A DNA stretch of 64,000 nucleotides from contig NZ_CP151642.1 in NCBI RefSeq assembly GCF_038397785.1, forward strand, positions 1-64,000. Direction: 5' to 3'. Position 1 is the first letter of the stretch; every line of letters starts with the position of its first letter. The notes beneath the pieces were generated by a model. The model was given only the letters and a program-made list of their open reading frames with translations, had not been told where the DNA came from and made no database searches. The stretch comes from Salinibacterium sp. TMP30. GTDB taxonomy: Bacteria > Actinomycetota > Actinomycetes > Actinomycetales > Microbacteriaceae. This document shows positions 52,414 through 60,554 of this stretch, one piece after another. Both the position numbers and the translations under genes were made by a program.

Positions 52414-53439
52414 TTAGCCGAAGAGGATGGCGGCTTCGTCGTAGCGGGCTTGCGGCACCGTGTTGAGCTTGCCGAGAGCATCCTCGAAAGCAACATGCGT
52501 GATTTCGGTGCCCCGCAGCGACACCATGCGGCCCCAACGACCATGCTCCACCGCGTCGACAGCAGCCATTCCGTACCGAGTAGCGAGCACGCGGTCGTAA
52601 GAGGTGGGTGTTCCACCCCGTTGGATGTGGCCGAGCGTGGTTGAGCGAGTTTCGAGGCCGGTTCGCGCCTCAATTTCGGGGGCGAGGAGGTCGCCGATTC
52701 CGCCGAGGCGGGGGCGACCGAAGGCGTCGAGTCCGCGCTCAGAATGTGCGTCATCCATGGTGTCTAGGGTGAATCCCTCGGCAACAACAACCAGCGGTGC
52801 GCGGCCGCGGTTGCGCACCGAGGTCACCCATTCCACGATTTGGTTCATGCTGGTCTTCTGCTCAGGAATGAGGATGGCGTGAGCTCCGGCGGCCATGCCC
52901 GAGTGGAGCGCGATCCACCCCACGTGACGACCCATGACTTCGGCGACCATGCAGCGGCCGTGCGAGTCGCCGGTAGTGCGTAGGCGGTCCATGGCGTCGG
53001 TGGCGATCTGCGTGGCGGTGTCGAAGCCGAACGTGTAGTCGGTGGCGGAAAGGTCGTTGTCGACGGTCTTGGGGACTCCGACAATTTTGATTCCGGCATC
53101 CGTCAACCGCTTGGCTGCGGCAAGGGTGCCTTCGCCTCCGATGGCAATGAGAGAGTCAACGCCGAGTCGTTCCATGTTTTCGCGCACGGTATCTGCCCCG
53201 TTGGTGCCTTCGAAGGGGTTGGTGCGGGAGGTGCCAAGAATGGTTCCGCCCTCTTTGGAGATGCCCTGAATATCTTTGCGTTCAAGCGACATTGCGTCGC
53301 CTTCAACGACCCCACGCCAGCCATCACGAAAACCGACGAACTCTTTGCCGTAAACCTGGGTGCCTTTGAGCACTACGCCGCGAATTACCGCGTTCAGCCC
53401 GGGGCAGTCGCCACCGCTGGTCAGGATCCCAATCTTCAT
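52414..53439 (-). CDS. pfkA: 6-phosphofructokinase
   Basis: A 341-residue group A PFK that phosphorylates fructose 6-phosphate in glycolysis. MKIGILTSGGDCPGLNAVIR opens the protein, IAIGGEGTLAAAKRL and VPKTVDNDLSATDYTFGF carry the nucleotide and substrate residues, and AEVMGRHVGWIAL follows. GGEGT has Gly where pyrophosphate-dependent enzymes have Asp, which favours ATP as the donor, though the conserved Lys in PKTVDND is shared with the PPi group. The ATG at 53439 is the family start; a frame to 53874 only overlaps trhO. Confidence 0.94.
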   Translation of the reverse strand: MKIGILTSGGDCPGLNAVIRGVVLKGTQVYGKEFVGFRDGWRGVVEGDAMSLERKDIQGISKEGGTILGTSRTNPFEGTNGADTVRENMERLGVDSLIAIGGEGTLAAAKRLTDAGIKIVGVPKTVDNDLSATDYTFGFDTATQIATDAMDRLRTTGDSHGRCMVAEVMGRHVGWIALHSGMAAGAHAILIPEQKTSMNQIVEWVTSVRNRGRAPLVVVAEGFTLDTMDDAHSERGLDAFGRPRLGGIGDLLAPEIEARTGLETRSTTLGHIQRGGTPTSYDRVLATRYGMAAVDAVEHGRWGRMVSLRGTEITHVAFEDALGKLNTVPQARYDEAAILFG

Positions 53440-53495
53440 GAAACCATCATGGCGTATCCGGGCCGCGATGCGAGCCACGGGTGACGTGACGCGGT

Positions 53496-54419
53496 CTACC
53501 TGACTGTCGCGGCGAGTGGTGGGGCGACAGTTTCTGCGTCGGTCTCCAAAACGGGGATCGGATGTGCGGCGCACGCCACGGTTGCGGCGTGCGCATCGCA
53601 CACGACGAATTGTTCGCGGCAGGCGGGGTTGTGGCAGTTCTCGATGCGCTTCGTTGCCGCACCGCACTGGTAGCAGTGGCCAATGGTTTCGGCGTCGGCA
53701 GTGAAGTCGATGGCCATGCGTTTGTCGAAAACGTAGAGCGAACCGTTCCACAGCCCGGAGTCGCCATACTTTTCGCCGTAGCGCACGATGCCGCCGTCGA
53801 GTTGATAGATCTCGCCGAAGCCGCGGCTGCGCATTAATGAGGAGAGTACTTCGCAGCGGATGCCGCCGGTGCAATAGGTGACCACGGGAGTGTTCTTGAG
53901 GTGGTCGTACTTGCCACTGTCGAGTTCGGCGACGAAGTCGCGGGTGGTGTCAACATCCGGAACTATGGCATCGGTGAACTTGCCGATGGCCGCCTCGATG
54001 GGGTTGCGGCCATCAAAGAAGGTGACGTCGGTGCGGGCAACGAGTTCGTGGAGTTCTTCGGGGCTGAGCTTGGTTCCACCGCCGATGACACCGTTTTCGT
54101 CAACCTGCAGTTCGCCTGGTGCGCCGAAGCTGACGATCTCGTCGCGCACCTTCACGCTGAGGCGCGGAAAGTCGTTGCCTTCGCCTTCGCTCCACTTGAA
54201 GTCGATGTTCTTGAAGGCGGGATACTCCCGCGTTTTGCGGATGTAGCGCTTCACGTCTTTGAGTTCGCCGCCGACGGTGCCATTCATGCCATCCTTCGAG
54301 AGGATGATGCGACCGCCGAGCCCTAGCGACTCGCAGAGGTCGCGCTGCCACAACCGCACAGCCTCCGGGTCGGCCAACGGCGTGAACACGTAGAAAAGCA
54401 GAATCTTGGGAACAGCCAC
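53496..54419 (-). CDS. trhO: tRNA uridine-34 hydroxylase TrhO
   Basis: A 307-residue rhodanese-domain protein that makes 5-hydroxyuridine at the wobble position of some tRNAs with molecular oxygen. The N-terminal domain reads [19 protein letters not shown] and [16 protein letters not shown]. The rhodanese active-site Cys is in [11 protein letters not shown], and a C-terminal Cys-rich region ([20 protein letters not shown]) probably binds zinc. The start is GTG, six bases after TAAACT. Confidence 0.93.
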   Translation of the reverse strand: MAVPKILLFYVFTPLADPEAVRLWQRDLCESLGLGGRIILSKDGMNGTVGGELKDVKRYIRKTREYPAFKNIDFKWSEGEGNDFPRLSVKVRDEIVSFGAPGELQVDENGVIGGGTKLSPEELHELVARTDVTFFDGRNPIEAAIGKFTDAIVPDVDTTRDFVAELDSGKYDHLKNTPVVTYCTGGIRCEVLSSLMRSRGFGEIYQLDGGIVRYGEKYGDSGLWNGSLYVFDKRMAIDFTADAETIGHCYQCGAATKRIENCHNPACREQFVVCDAHAATVACAAHPIPVLETDAETVAPPLAATVR

Positions 54420-54425
54420 GGGGCA

Positions 54426-54431
54426 AGTTTA
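54426..54431 (-). promoter_or_regulatory. -10 element of leaderless trhO promoter
   Basis: Minus-strand TAAACT ends six bases before the GTG at 54419. The 283-base gap to cebE otherwise holds the ceb control region on the plus strand. Confidence 0.5.
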
Positions 54432-54552
54432 CGGGGGTTGGATGGGTGCGGGCTCGCTAGCTTTCATGGCTGTAGTTGTCGGGGGGAGCGGGTCGGTGGG
54501 ATCGCCGTGCGGGGTATCCCGCGATGCGGATCGCGTCGTGTGGAGAAAGTTT

Positions 54553-54568
54553 GTGAGAGCGCTCTCTT
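54553..54568. promoter_or_regulatory. CebR-type operator O1
   Basis: GTGAGAGCGCTCTCTT holds the 14-base core TGAGAGCGCTCTCT, one base from perfect symmetry. It overlaps the start of the -35 hexamer. The core resembles the Streptomyces CebR site TGGGAGCGCTCCCA. Confidence 0.85.
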
Positions 54569-54596
54569 GACAGGAGCGGAGAGAGTCGCCTAACGT
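54567..54596 (+). promoter_or_regulatory. ceb operon promoter
   Basis: TTGACA (54567-54572) is a perfect -35; TAACGT (54591-54596) is a weak -10 at 18-base spacing. Transcription would start near 54603, inside the interval between the two operators. The leader to cebE is about 100 bases. Confidence 0.7.
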
Positions 54597-54609
54597 GGCT
54601 CTCACACTC

Positions 54610-54625
54610 GTGAGAGCGCTCTCAC
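54610..54625. promoter_or_regulatory. CebR-type operator O2
   Basis: GTGAGAGCGCTCTCAC is a perfect 16-base palindrome just downstream of the predicted transcription start. Its centre is 57 bases from that of O1, so the two operators flank the promoter and could be bridged by a LacI-family dimer pair. Confidence 0.9.
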
Positions 54626-54702
54626 AGAAATTCAGCAGAGCGATACGAGGATCACCACATCCCATCTAGGCACCACCCGCACGTACACACAAAGGAGTGA
54701 CC

Positions 54703-55980
54703 GTGAAGCGTTTCCCGCGCACTAAAATGGCTGCAGTCGTCGCCGGCGCAGCATCCATCGCCCTCATCACCACCGGCTGTTCGGCCGGAACCGACTCCGG
54801 AACCTCGGCAGGCGGTGACGTCACACTGACCGTCGCCACGTTCAACGAATTCGGCTATGACGACCTCTTCGCAAAGTACGAAGAAGCCAACCCGAACGTG
54901 ACCATCAAGCACAAGAAGGCCGCAACGTCGAACGAAGCGCGCGACAACCTTACGACGCGCCTTGCAGCAGGTAGCGGACTCAGCGACATCGAGGCCATCG
55001 AGGTCGACTGGCTGCCGGAACTCTTGCAGTACTCCGACCAGTTCATCGACCTCGCCTCGACCGACGTTGACGGTCGCTGGCTTGATTGGAAAGAAAAGGC
55101 AGCAACGGATGCCGACGGCCGTCTCATCGGCTATGGCACCGACATCGGCCCTGAGGCCGTCTGCTATCGCGCCGACCTTTTCGAGGCAGCCGGCCTACCC
55201 TCCGATCGGGCTGCGGTAGCCGACATGCTCGGGACCAGCTGGGATAGCTACTATGCGGCTGGCGAGAAGTTCGTTTCTGCTGGCACCAACGTGCCGTGGT
55301 TCGACTCAGCCGGAGCCACGTGGCAGGGCGTCGTCAACCAGATCCCGAACGCCTACGAAAAAGAAGATGGCAGCATCATCGCCACCGAGAACCCCGAGGT
55401 CCGCAAAGCCTACGACAGTGTTCTCGATGCGAGTAGTACCCTCTCGGCGCACCTCTCGCAGTGGAGCGATGACTGGACCGCAAGCTTCCAGAATGACGGC
55501 TTCGCGACCATGCTTTGCCCAGGTTGGATGCTCGGCGTAATCTCCGGAAACGCTGACGGCGTTGCTGGATGGGACATCGCAGACACGTTCCCCGGTGGCG
55601 GAGGCAACTGGGGCGGCTCGTACCTGACCGTTCCCAACCAGTCGAAGAACCAAGAAGAAGCCCAAAAGCTTGCAGCGTGGCTCACCGCCCCTGAGCAGCA
55701 GCTCAGTGCGTTCGCTTCGAAGGGAACCTTCCCGAGCCAGATCGACGCTCTTGCGAGTGACGAACTTCTCGGTGCCACGAACGAGTTCTTCAACAATGCG
55801 CCGACCGGTGAAATTCTCGCCAACCGGGCCGCAGCCGTTGACGTAACACCGTTCAAGGGCGCGAAGTACTTCGCGATCAACGACGCCATGCAGCAGGCGA
55901 TCACTCGGGTTGAAGACGGCCTGATGTCGGCTGACGAGTCCTGGGCACAGTTCGAGACTGACGTGAACTCGCTCGGCTAA
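54703..55980 (+). CDS. cebE: ABC sugar-binding lipoprotein CebE-like
   Basis: A 425-residue extracellular solute-binding protein. The lipobox LITTGCSAG at about residues 22-30 gives a lipid-anchored Cys. The mature protein has the cluster B binding-protein pattern (LTVATFNEFGYDDLFAKYE, then IEAIEVDWLPELLQ). The GTG at 54703 has AAAGGAG five bases upstream; a GTG at 54697 lies inside that site. Operon context with permeases, a GH1 glucosidase and a LacI repressor suggests cellobiose or another beta-glucoside as substrate. Confidence 0.9.
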   Translation: MKRFPRTKMAAVVAGAASIALITTGCSAGTDSGTSAGGDVTLTVATFNEFGYDDLFAKYEEANPNVTIKHKKAATSNEARDNLTTRLAAGSGLSDIEAIEVDWLPELLQYSDQFIDLASTDVDGRWLDWKEKAATDADGRLIGYGTDIGPEAVCYRADLFEAAGLPSDRAAVADMLGTSWDSYYAAGEKFVSAGTNVPWFDSAGATWQGVVNQIPNAYEKEDGSIIATENPEVRKAYDSVLDASSTLSAHLSQWSDDWTASFQNDGFATMLCPGWMLGVISGNADGVAGWDIADTFPGGGGNWGGSYLTVPNQSKNQEEAQKLAAWLTAPEQQLSAFASKGTFPSQIDALASDELLGATNEFFNNAPTGEILANRAAAVDVTPFKGAKYFAINDAMQQAITRVEDGLMSADESWAQFETDVNSLG

Positions 55981-55992
55981 CTAGCGATACTT

Positions 55993-56035
55993 CGGTGGTC
56001 GGGCCTCGGGCAAGTCTCGACAGGTTCGACCACCG
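55993..56035. repeat. REP-like inverted repeat between cebE and cebF
   Basis: CGGTGGTCG (55993-56001) pairs with CGACCACCG (56027-56035) across 25 bases that include CTCGACAGGTT. The motif resembles short interspersed palindromes I know from Microbacteriaceae genomes. A hairpin after the binding-protein gene commonly stabilises its mRNA so that it is made in excess over the permeases. Confidence 0.65.
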
Positions 56036-56130
56036 ATGCTCGGCCACCGCGCCGCTGGCATTCCCGCTGCCGGCACTCGACCTCAGCACCATTCACCGCG
56101 CCCCACCACCGCGAAACCTAAGGACCACCG

Positions 56131-57105
56131 ATGACCGCAGCGATCGACGTGGATGTCCGGAGCATCCGCCGCATTGCCCGCAATCACCGACTCAGCCGGT
56201 GGGATGTGCGCTTCTCCCCGTACCTCTACATTTCGCCCTTCTTCATTCTGTTTGCGCTTGTCGGGCTTTTCCCCCTGCTGTACACAGCCTGGGTCTCGGT
56301 GCACGACTGGAATCTGATTGGTGGTCAAGGCGATTTTGTCGGCATCGACAATTACGTCACCGTGCTCAGCCAGCCGTATTTCTGGACCTCGCTGCGCAAC
56401 ACCTTCAGCATCTTCCTGTTCTCCAGCGTTCCGCAGGTTCTCCTCGCCATGGGCATCGCCGCCTTCCTCGACTACAACCTGCGCGCGAAGACCCTCTGGC
56501 GGATGGGTGTGCTCCTTCCCTACGTCGTCGCCCCTGTCGCAGTCGCCCTCATCTTTAGCAACCTCTTCGGAGACCGCTTCGGGCTGATCAACGAAATCCT
56601 TGGCGGCATCGGAATCGACGCGATCCGGTGGCATGTTGACGTGATCTCGAGCCATCTTGCGATCGCCACCATGGTCAACTTCCGGTGGACCGGTTACACC
56701 ACGCTCATCTTCCTCGCCGCGATGCAGGCCGTTCCTCGCGACTATTACGAGGCCGCGATTATCGATGGAGCTAATCGCTTCCGCACTTTCTGGTCGATCA
56801 CCGTTCCGCTGCTGCGCCCCGTGATCATCTTCGTCATCATCACTTCGACGATTGGCGGTCTGCAGATTTTCGACGAACCGCGGATGTTTGACCAAGCGGG
56901 TCAGGGCGGAGCTAACCGACAGTGGCAGACGCTCACTCTCTACATCTATGAGCTCGGGTGGGGCCAGCGCAACTTTGGCCGTGCTTCGGCCGTAGCCTGG
57001 CTGCTCTTTCTCGTGATTATTGTGATCGCCATTCTGAACTTCGTGATCACCCGCAGAATTGCCGGCTCCACCGAACGACGTATCCGGACGAAGGGCAAGC
57101 GATGA
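56131..57105 (+). CDS. cebF: ABC sugar permease CebF-like (MalF type)
   Basis: A 324-residue permease with six membrane helices. The N-terminal stretch ends in LYISPFFILFALVGLFPLL, and the EAA loop, which contacts the ATPase, is YYEAAIIDGANRFRTFWSIT. It pairs with the next permease, whose start overlaps its stop (ATGA). A longer N-terminus than usual includes SIRRIARNHRLSRW. No ATPase gene is in the operon. Confidence 0.92.
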   Translation: MTAAIDVDVRSIRRIARNHRLSRWDVRFSPYLYISPFFILFALVGLFPLLYTAWVSVHDWNLIGGQGDFVGIDNYVTVLSQPYFWTSLRNTFSIFLFSSVPQVLLAMGIAAFLDYNLRAKTLWRMGVLLPYVVAPVAVALIFSNLFGDRFGLINEILGGIGIDAIRWHVDVISSHLAIATMVNFRWTGYTTLIFLAAMQAVPRDYYEAAIIDGANRFRTFWSITVPLLRPVIIFVIITSTIGGLQIFDEPRMFDQAGQGGANRQWQTLTLYIYELGWGQRNFGRASAVAWLLFLVIIVIAILNFVITRRIAGSTERRIRTKGKR

Positions 57106-57947
57106 AAAAGAAGCAACAGGCTGGCGGCCACGACCGGCGCCCGGGATTCTGGGTCTACGGAATCCTGATTGCTGTGCTCTTCGGCTCCGCGTTCCCCATC
57201 TGGTGGTCGTTCTTGATCGGCAGTCAAGATGCTGCCGCCATCAATAAGAACGGCATCAACTGGATTCCGGGCGGCAACTTCCTCGCCAACGCCGCCAAGG
57301 TGATCGACACCGTCCCGTTCTGGACAGCGCTCATGAACAGCATCATTGTCTCTTCCAGCGTCGCGCTCAGTGTCGTGGTGTTCTCGACCCTCGCAGGCTA
57401 TGCCTTCGCGAAGCTGAAGTTTCGCGGAAGAGAGGGGCTACTAATCTTCGTCATCGCGACGATGGCCGTGCCGACGCAACTGGGCATCGTTCCCCTGTTC
57501 ATCGTCATGTCCCGCCTGGGTTGGACGGGAAGCCTGTGGGCTGTCATCGCTCCCGCGATGGTTACGGCATTCGGCGTGTTCTGGATGACCCAGTACTTGC
57601 GCGATGCGCTGCCCGACGAGCTCATTGAGGCGGTGCGAATGGATGGGGCATCCATGATCGGTAGCTTCTGGTACGTCGGCCTCCCCGCCGCACGCCCGGC
57701 CGCTGCAATGCTGGCGCTGTTCACCTTCATTGCCACGTGGACGAACTTCTTTTGGCCGTTCATCGTTCTCGACCCCGGCAACCCGACGTTGCCTGTCGCG
57801 CTGCAGCAGCTGCAGGCCGCCTACTACGTCGACTACTCGCTTGTACTTTCCGGCGTCGTGCTCTCGATCATCCCGCTGGTCCTCGTCTTCATCTTCCTCG
57901 GCAAGCAACTGGTTGCCGGAATCATGCAGGGCGCGGTCAAGGGATGA
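57102..57947 (+). CDS. cebG: ABC sugar permease CebG-like (MalG type)
   Basis: A 281-residue permease with six membrane helices and the EAA loop LIEAVRMDGASMIGSFWYVG. The C-terminus ends FLGKQLVAGIMQGAVKG, the typical MalG-type tail. It overlaps cebF and the glucosidase gene by four bases each. In Streptomyces the CebEFG importer uses the shared ATPase MsiK encoded elsewhere; the same is likely here. Confidence 0.92.
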   Translation: MKKKQQAGGHDRRPGFWVYGILIAVLFGSAFPIWWSFLIGSQDAAAINKNGINWIPGGNFLANAAKVIDTVPFWTALMNSIIVSSSVALSVVVFSTLAGYAFAKLKFRGREGLLIFVIATMAVPTQLGIVPLFIVMSRLGWTGSLWAVIAPAMVTAFGVFWMTQYLRDALPDELIEAVRMDGASMIGSFWYVGLPAARPAAAMLALFTFIATWTNFFWPFIVLDPGNPTLPVALQQLQAAYYVDYSLVLSGVVLSIIPLVLVFIFLGKQLVAGIMQGAVKG

Positions 57948-59401
57948 CCGTGCACGAGTACTCGACAGTGACGAAGAATGAGAACATGACTATTTTGGAT
58001 CCCCGCGCTTTTCCGCCAGGATTCCTCTTTGGTGCTGCTACGGCCGCCTACCAAATTGAGGGCGCGACTCACGAGGATGGTCGAACAGATTCCATCTGGG
58101 ATGCCTTTAGTCGCGTTCCGGGAGCGGTCATTAATGGTGAAAGTGGAGAGATCGCGTGCGATCACTACCACCGCTATCGCGACGATGTGGCTCTGATGAA
58201 GGACTTGGGGCTGCAGACCTATCGCTTCTCAACGTCGTGGTCGCGAGTGCAACCTGACGGAGGCCCGGTCAACCCGAAGGGGCTCGACTTCTATTCGCGT
58301 CTCGTCGATGAGCTGCTCGCTGCGGGTATCAAACCGTGGCTGACCCTGCACCACTGGGACCTCCCGCAGGCGCTCGAAGAAAAGGGCGGCTGGGCTAATC
58401 GCGACACGGCATTCCTCTTCCGAGACTATGCGCTCAACATGCACGATGCCCTCGGCGACCGCGTCGACGTGTGGACGACACTCAACGAGCCGTGGTGCTC
58501 CTCCTTCCTCAGCTACACCGCCGGCGTTCATGCCCCCGGCCGCCAAAGCAAGCAGGCAGGGCTCGCCGCTGGCCATCACCTCCTGCTGGGTCACGGACTT
58601 GCGGTCGAAGCGTTGCGTGAACGCGACCCGAAACTTGAGCTCGGCATCACACTCAACCTGACTGTCGCCAAGCCCGTCAACCCCGCTAGCCCCGGTGATG
58701 TGGATGCCGCCCGACGCATCGATGGACAGTTCAACAGGTTCTTCCTTGACCCCATTTTCCGGGGAGCGTATCCCGACGACCTTCTGCAGGATGTTGCGGG
58801 CCTTGGTCTCAGCGAAGTGATCCACGATGGTGACCTCGCCCAGATCGCGCAACCGATCGACGCTTTAGGCGTGAATTACTACCACGGCGAGTTGGTCAGC
58901 GATCGGCCGGCGGAGCATCCGCTTCTGGGGGAAGCCCCCACCGACCGGGCAACGAGCTCTCCGTTCCCCGCGGCCGATGGTGTCTACAACCACCCGCAGG
59001 GACTCCCGCTCACCGCGATGAACTGGGAAGTTCAGCCCGACGGACTGCGCGAGCTCTTGGCTCGAGTCGACAGCGAATACGCTCGGCCGGCAGGAACAAA
59101 ACTTTACGTCACCGAAAATGGCGCCGCCTACGACGACACCGTTGACGCAGATGGAAGCGTGCGGGATGTCAAACGAACCGAGTTCTTGCGGTCACACTTG
59201 GGCGCCATCCTCGACGCCATCGCTCAGGGGGTTGACGTGCACGGCTACTTCTACTGGTCGCTGCTCGACAACTTCGAGTGGGCGTGGGGATACGAAAAGC
59301 GCTTCGGTATTGTGCGGGTCGACTACGAAACACAAGAGCGCACAATCAAGGACAGCGGGTTGGCCTACGCGAAGATCATTCGCGACCGGGCTCTCTCCTA
59401 G
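57944..59401 (+). CDS. bglC: GH1 beta-glucosidase
   Basis: A 485-residue glycoside hydrolase family 1 enzyme. FPPGFLFGAATAAYQIEGA opens the domain, the acid/base Glu is in TTLNEPWCSSF and the nucleophile Glu in LYVTENGAAYDD; DNFEWAWGYEKRFGIV is the C-terminal signature. It hydrolyses beta-glucosides such as cellobiose after import and has no signal peptide. The ATG at 57944 overlaps cebG; an ATG at 57986 (MTILDPRAF) would give a start closer to many homologues. Confidence 0.94.
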   Translation: MTVHEYSTVTKNENMTILDPRAFPPGFLFGAATAAYQIEGATHEDGRTDSIWDAFSRVPGAVINGESGEIACDHYHRYRDDVALMKDLGLQTYRFSTSWSRVQPDGGPVNPKGLDFYSRLVDELLAAGIKPWLTLHHWDLPQALEEKGGWANRDTAFLFRDYALNMHDALGDRVDVWTTLNEPWCSSFLSYTAGVHAPGRQSKQAGLAAGHHLLLGHGLAVEALRERDPKLELGITLNLTVAKPVNPASPGDVDAARRIDGQFNRFFLDPIFRGAYPDDLLQDVAGLGLSEVIHDGDLAQIAQPIDALGVNYYHGELVSDRPAEHPLLGEAPTDRATSSPFPAADGVYNHPQGLPLTAMNWEVQPDGLRELLARVDSEYARPAGTKLYVTENGAAYDDTVDADGSVRDVKRTEFLRSHLGAILDAIAQGVDVHGYFYWSLLDNFEWAWGYEKRFGIVRVDYETQERTIKDSGLAYAKIIRDRALS

Positions 59402-59450
59402 CGGGCGAGTCTGCACTATCACTAGGGAGAGGGCGCCTCGTGTGCACAAA

Positions 59451-59456
59451 TAGACT
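59451..59456 (+). promoter_or_regulatory. -10 element of cebR
   Basis: TAGACT ends six bases before the cebR ATG. GGAG also lies there but only two bases from the ATG, so a leaderless start is more likely. The repressor therefore has its own promoter after the operon; no 16-base operator is seen here. Confidence 0.5.
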
Positions 59457-59462
59457 GGAGTC

Positions 59463-60491
59463 ATGACAACCCCAGTGCGCCAGGCGCGCCCCGCGCAGCC
59501 CACCTTGGAGATGGTGGCTGCGGAGGCAGGGGTGTCGCGGGCGACCGTGAGTCGGGTGGTGAACGGGTCGACGAAGGTGAACCCAGAGATCGTCGTCGCA
59601 GTGAACGCGGCGATAGAGCTTCTGCACTACATGCCCAATCGGGCCGCTCGCTCGCTCGCGAACCGCCGAACTCAGGCACTTGCCCTCGTTGTCCCCGAGG
59701 ATATGACCCGATTCTTTGGAGACCCGTACTTTGCGGCGATTGTTCAAGGGATCACTCGCCGCCTTGATGAGAGCGACTACACGCTTAATTTGCTCGTCGC
59801 ATCAAGCGACCCTCAACACAAAACAATGCGTTATCTGCGCTCGGGCAGTGCTGACGGAGCCCTAATTATCTCGCACCACACCGGTGACGACTTCGTGGCC
59901 GAACTCGAAACAACAATGCCGGTTGTCTTCGGTGGGCGCCCTGAGGATGATGACAACACGGATGCCTATTTCGTCGACGTCGACAACGCTGAGGGCGCCG
60001 AGACGGGCACCCAACATCTTGTCGACATCGGTCGTCGTCGTATCGGCTCGATCACCGGACCGGTCGATATGTCTGCCGGGATTGACCGGTTCAATGGTTT
60101 CCTCCGCACTCTCACGCGTGCGGGTATCGCCACGGATGCAATCGAGCACGCCGACTTTTCGGTCGCCGGTGCCGCAGCGGCCACCCGCAAACTGCTCGAA
60201 CGTTGCCCTGACATCGACGCCCTCTTTGTTGCGAGCGATCTCATGGCAACAGGGGTGCTTGACGTGCTGCGCGAACAGGGGAGGGTCGTACCGAGGGATG
60301 TTGCCATCGTGGGGTTTGATGACAGCCCGGCTGCGGCATCCGCTGCTGTGCCTCTCACGACGGTGAGTCAGCCGTCTGAGGAGATGGGCTTCGCGATGGC
60401 GGACACTCTGCTGCGACTGCTGAGTGGAGACACGACCGTTCCGCACCGCACCATCATGCCGACGTACCTTGTGGTGCGCGACTCGGCGTAG
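59463..60491 (+). CDS. cebR: LacI-family repressor CebR-like
   Basis: A 342-residue repressor. The DNA-binding helix-turn-helix reads TLEMVAAEAGVSRATVSRVV with the hinge AARSLANRRTQ, and the periplasmic-binding-like sensor domain follows, with CPDIDALFVASDLMATGVL and VAIVGFDDSPAA near the C-terminus. The twin palindromes upstream of cebE are its expected targets; the inducer is likely cellobiose. It is transcribed in the same direction, 61 bases after bglC. Confidence 0.9.
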   Translation: MTTPVRQARPAQPTLEMVAAEAGVSRATVSRVVNGSTKVNPEIVVAVNAAIELLHYMPNRAARSLANRRTQALALVVPEDMTRFFGDPYFAAIVQGITRRLDESDYTLNLLVASSDPQHKTMRYLRSGSADGALIISHHTGDDFVAELETTMPVVFGGRPEDDDNTDAYFVDVDNAEGAETGTQHLVDIGRRRIGSITGPVDMSAGIDRFNGFLRTLTRAGIATDAIEHADFSVAGAAAATRKLLERCPDIDALFVASDLMATGVLDVLREQGRVVPRDVAIVGFDDSPAAASAAVPLTTVSQPSEEMGFAMADTLLRLLSGDTTVPHRTIMPTYLVVRDSA

Positions 60492-60542
60492 TTTCGCTGA
60501 TTCGTGTTGGCCGACGCGTGAAGCGTTATCGGTGGCGGCGCG

Positions 60543-60548
60543 TAGCCT
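60543..60548 (+). promoter_or_regulatory. -10 element of leaderless glycosylase gene
   Basis: TAGCCT ends six bases before the ATG at 60555; no Shine-Dalgarno sequence. Confidence 0.5.
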
Positions 60549-60554
60549 AGCTTT

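Noticed and set aside
53440-53874. N-terminal extension of phosphofructokinase
   Set aside because: The frame is Arg/His-rich, lies inside trhO, and the family start MKIGILTSGGDCPG is at 53439.
57737-57943. Long glucosidase frame overlapping cebG
   Set aside because: The GH1 domain starts after 57944, where an ATGA overlap gives normal coupling; the upstream part is cebG read in another frame.
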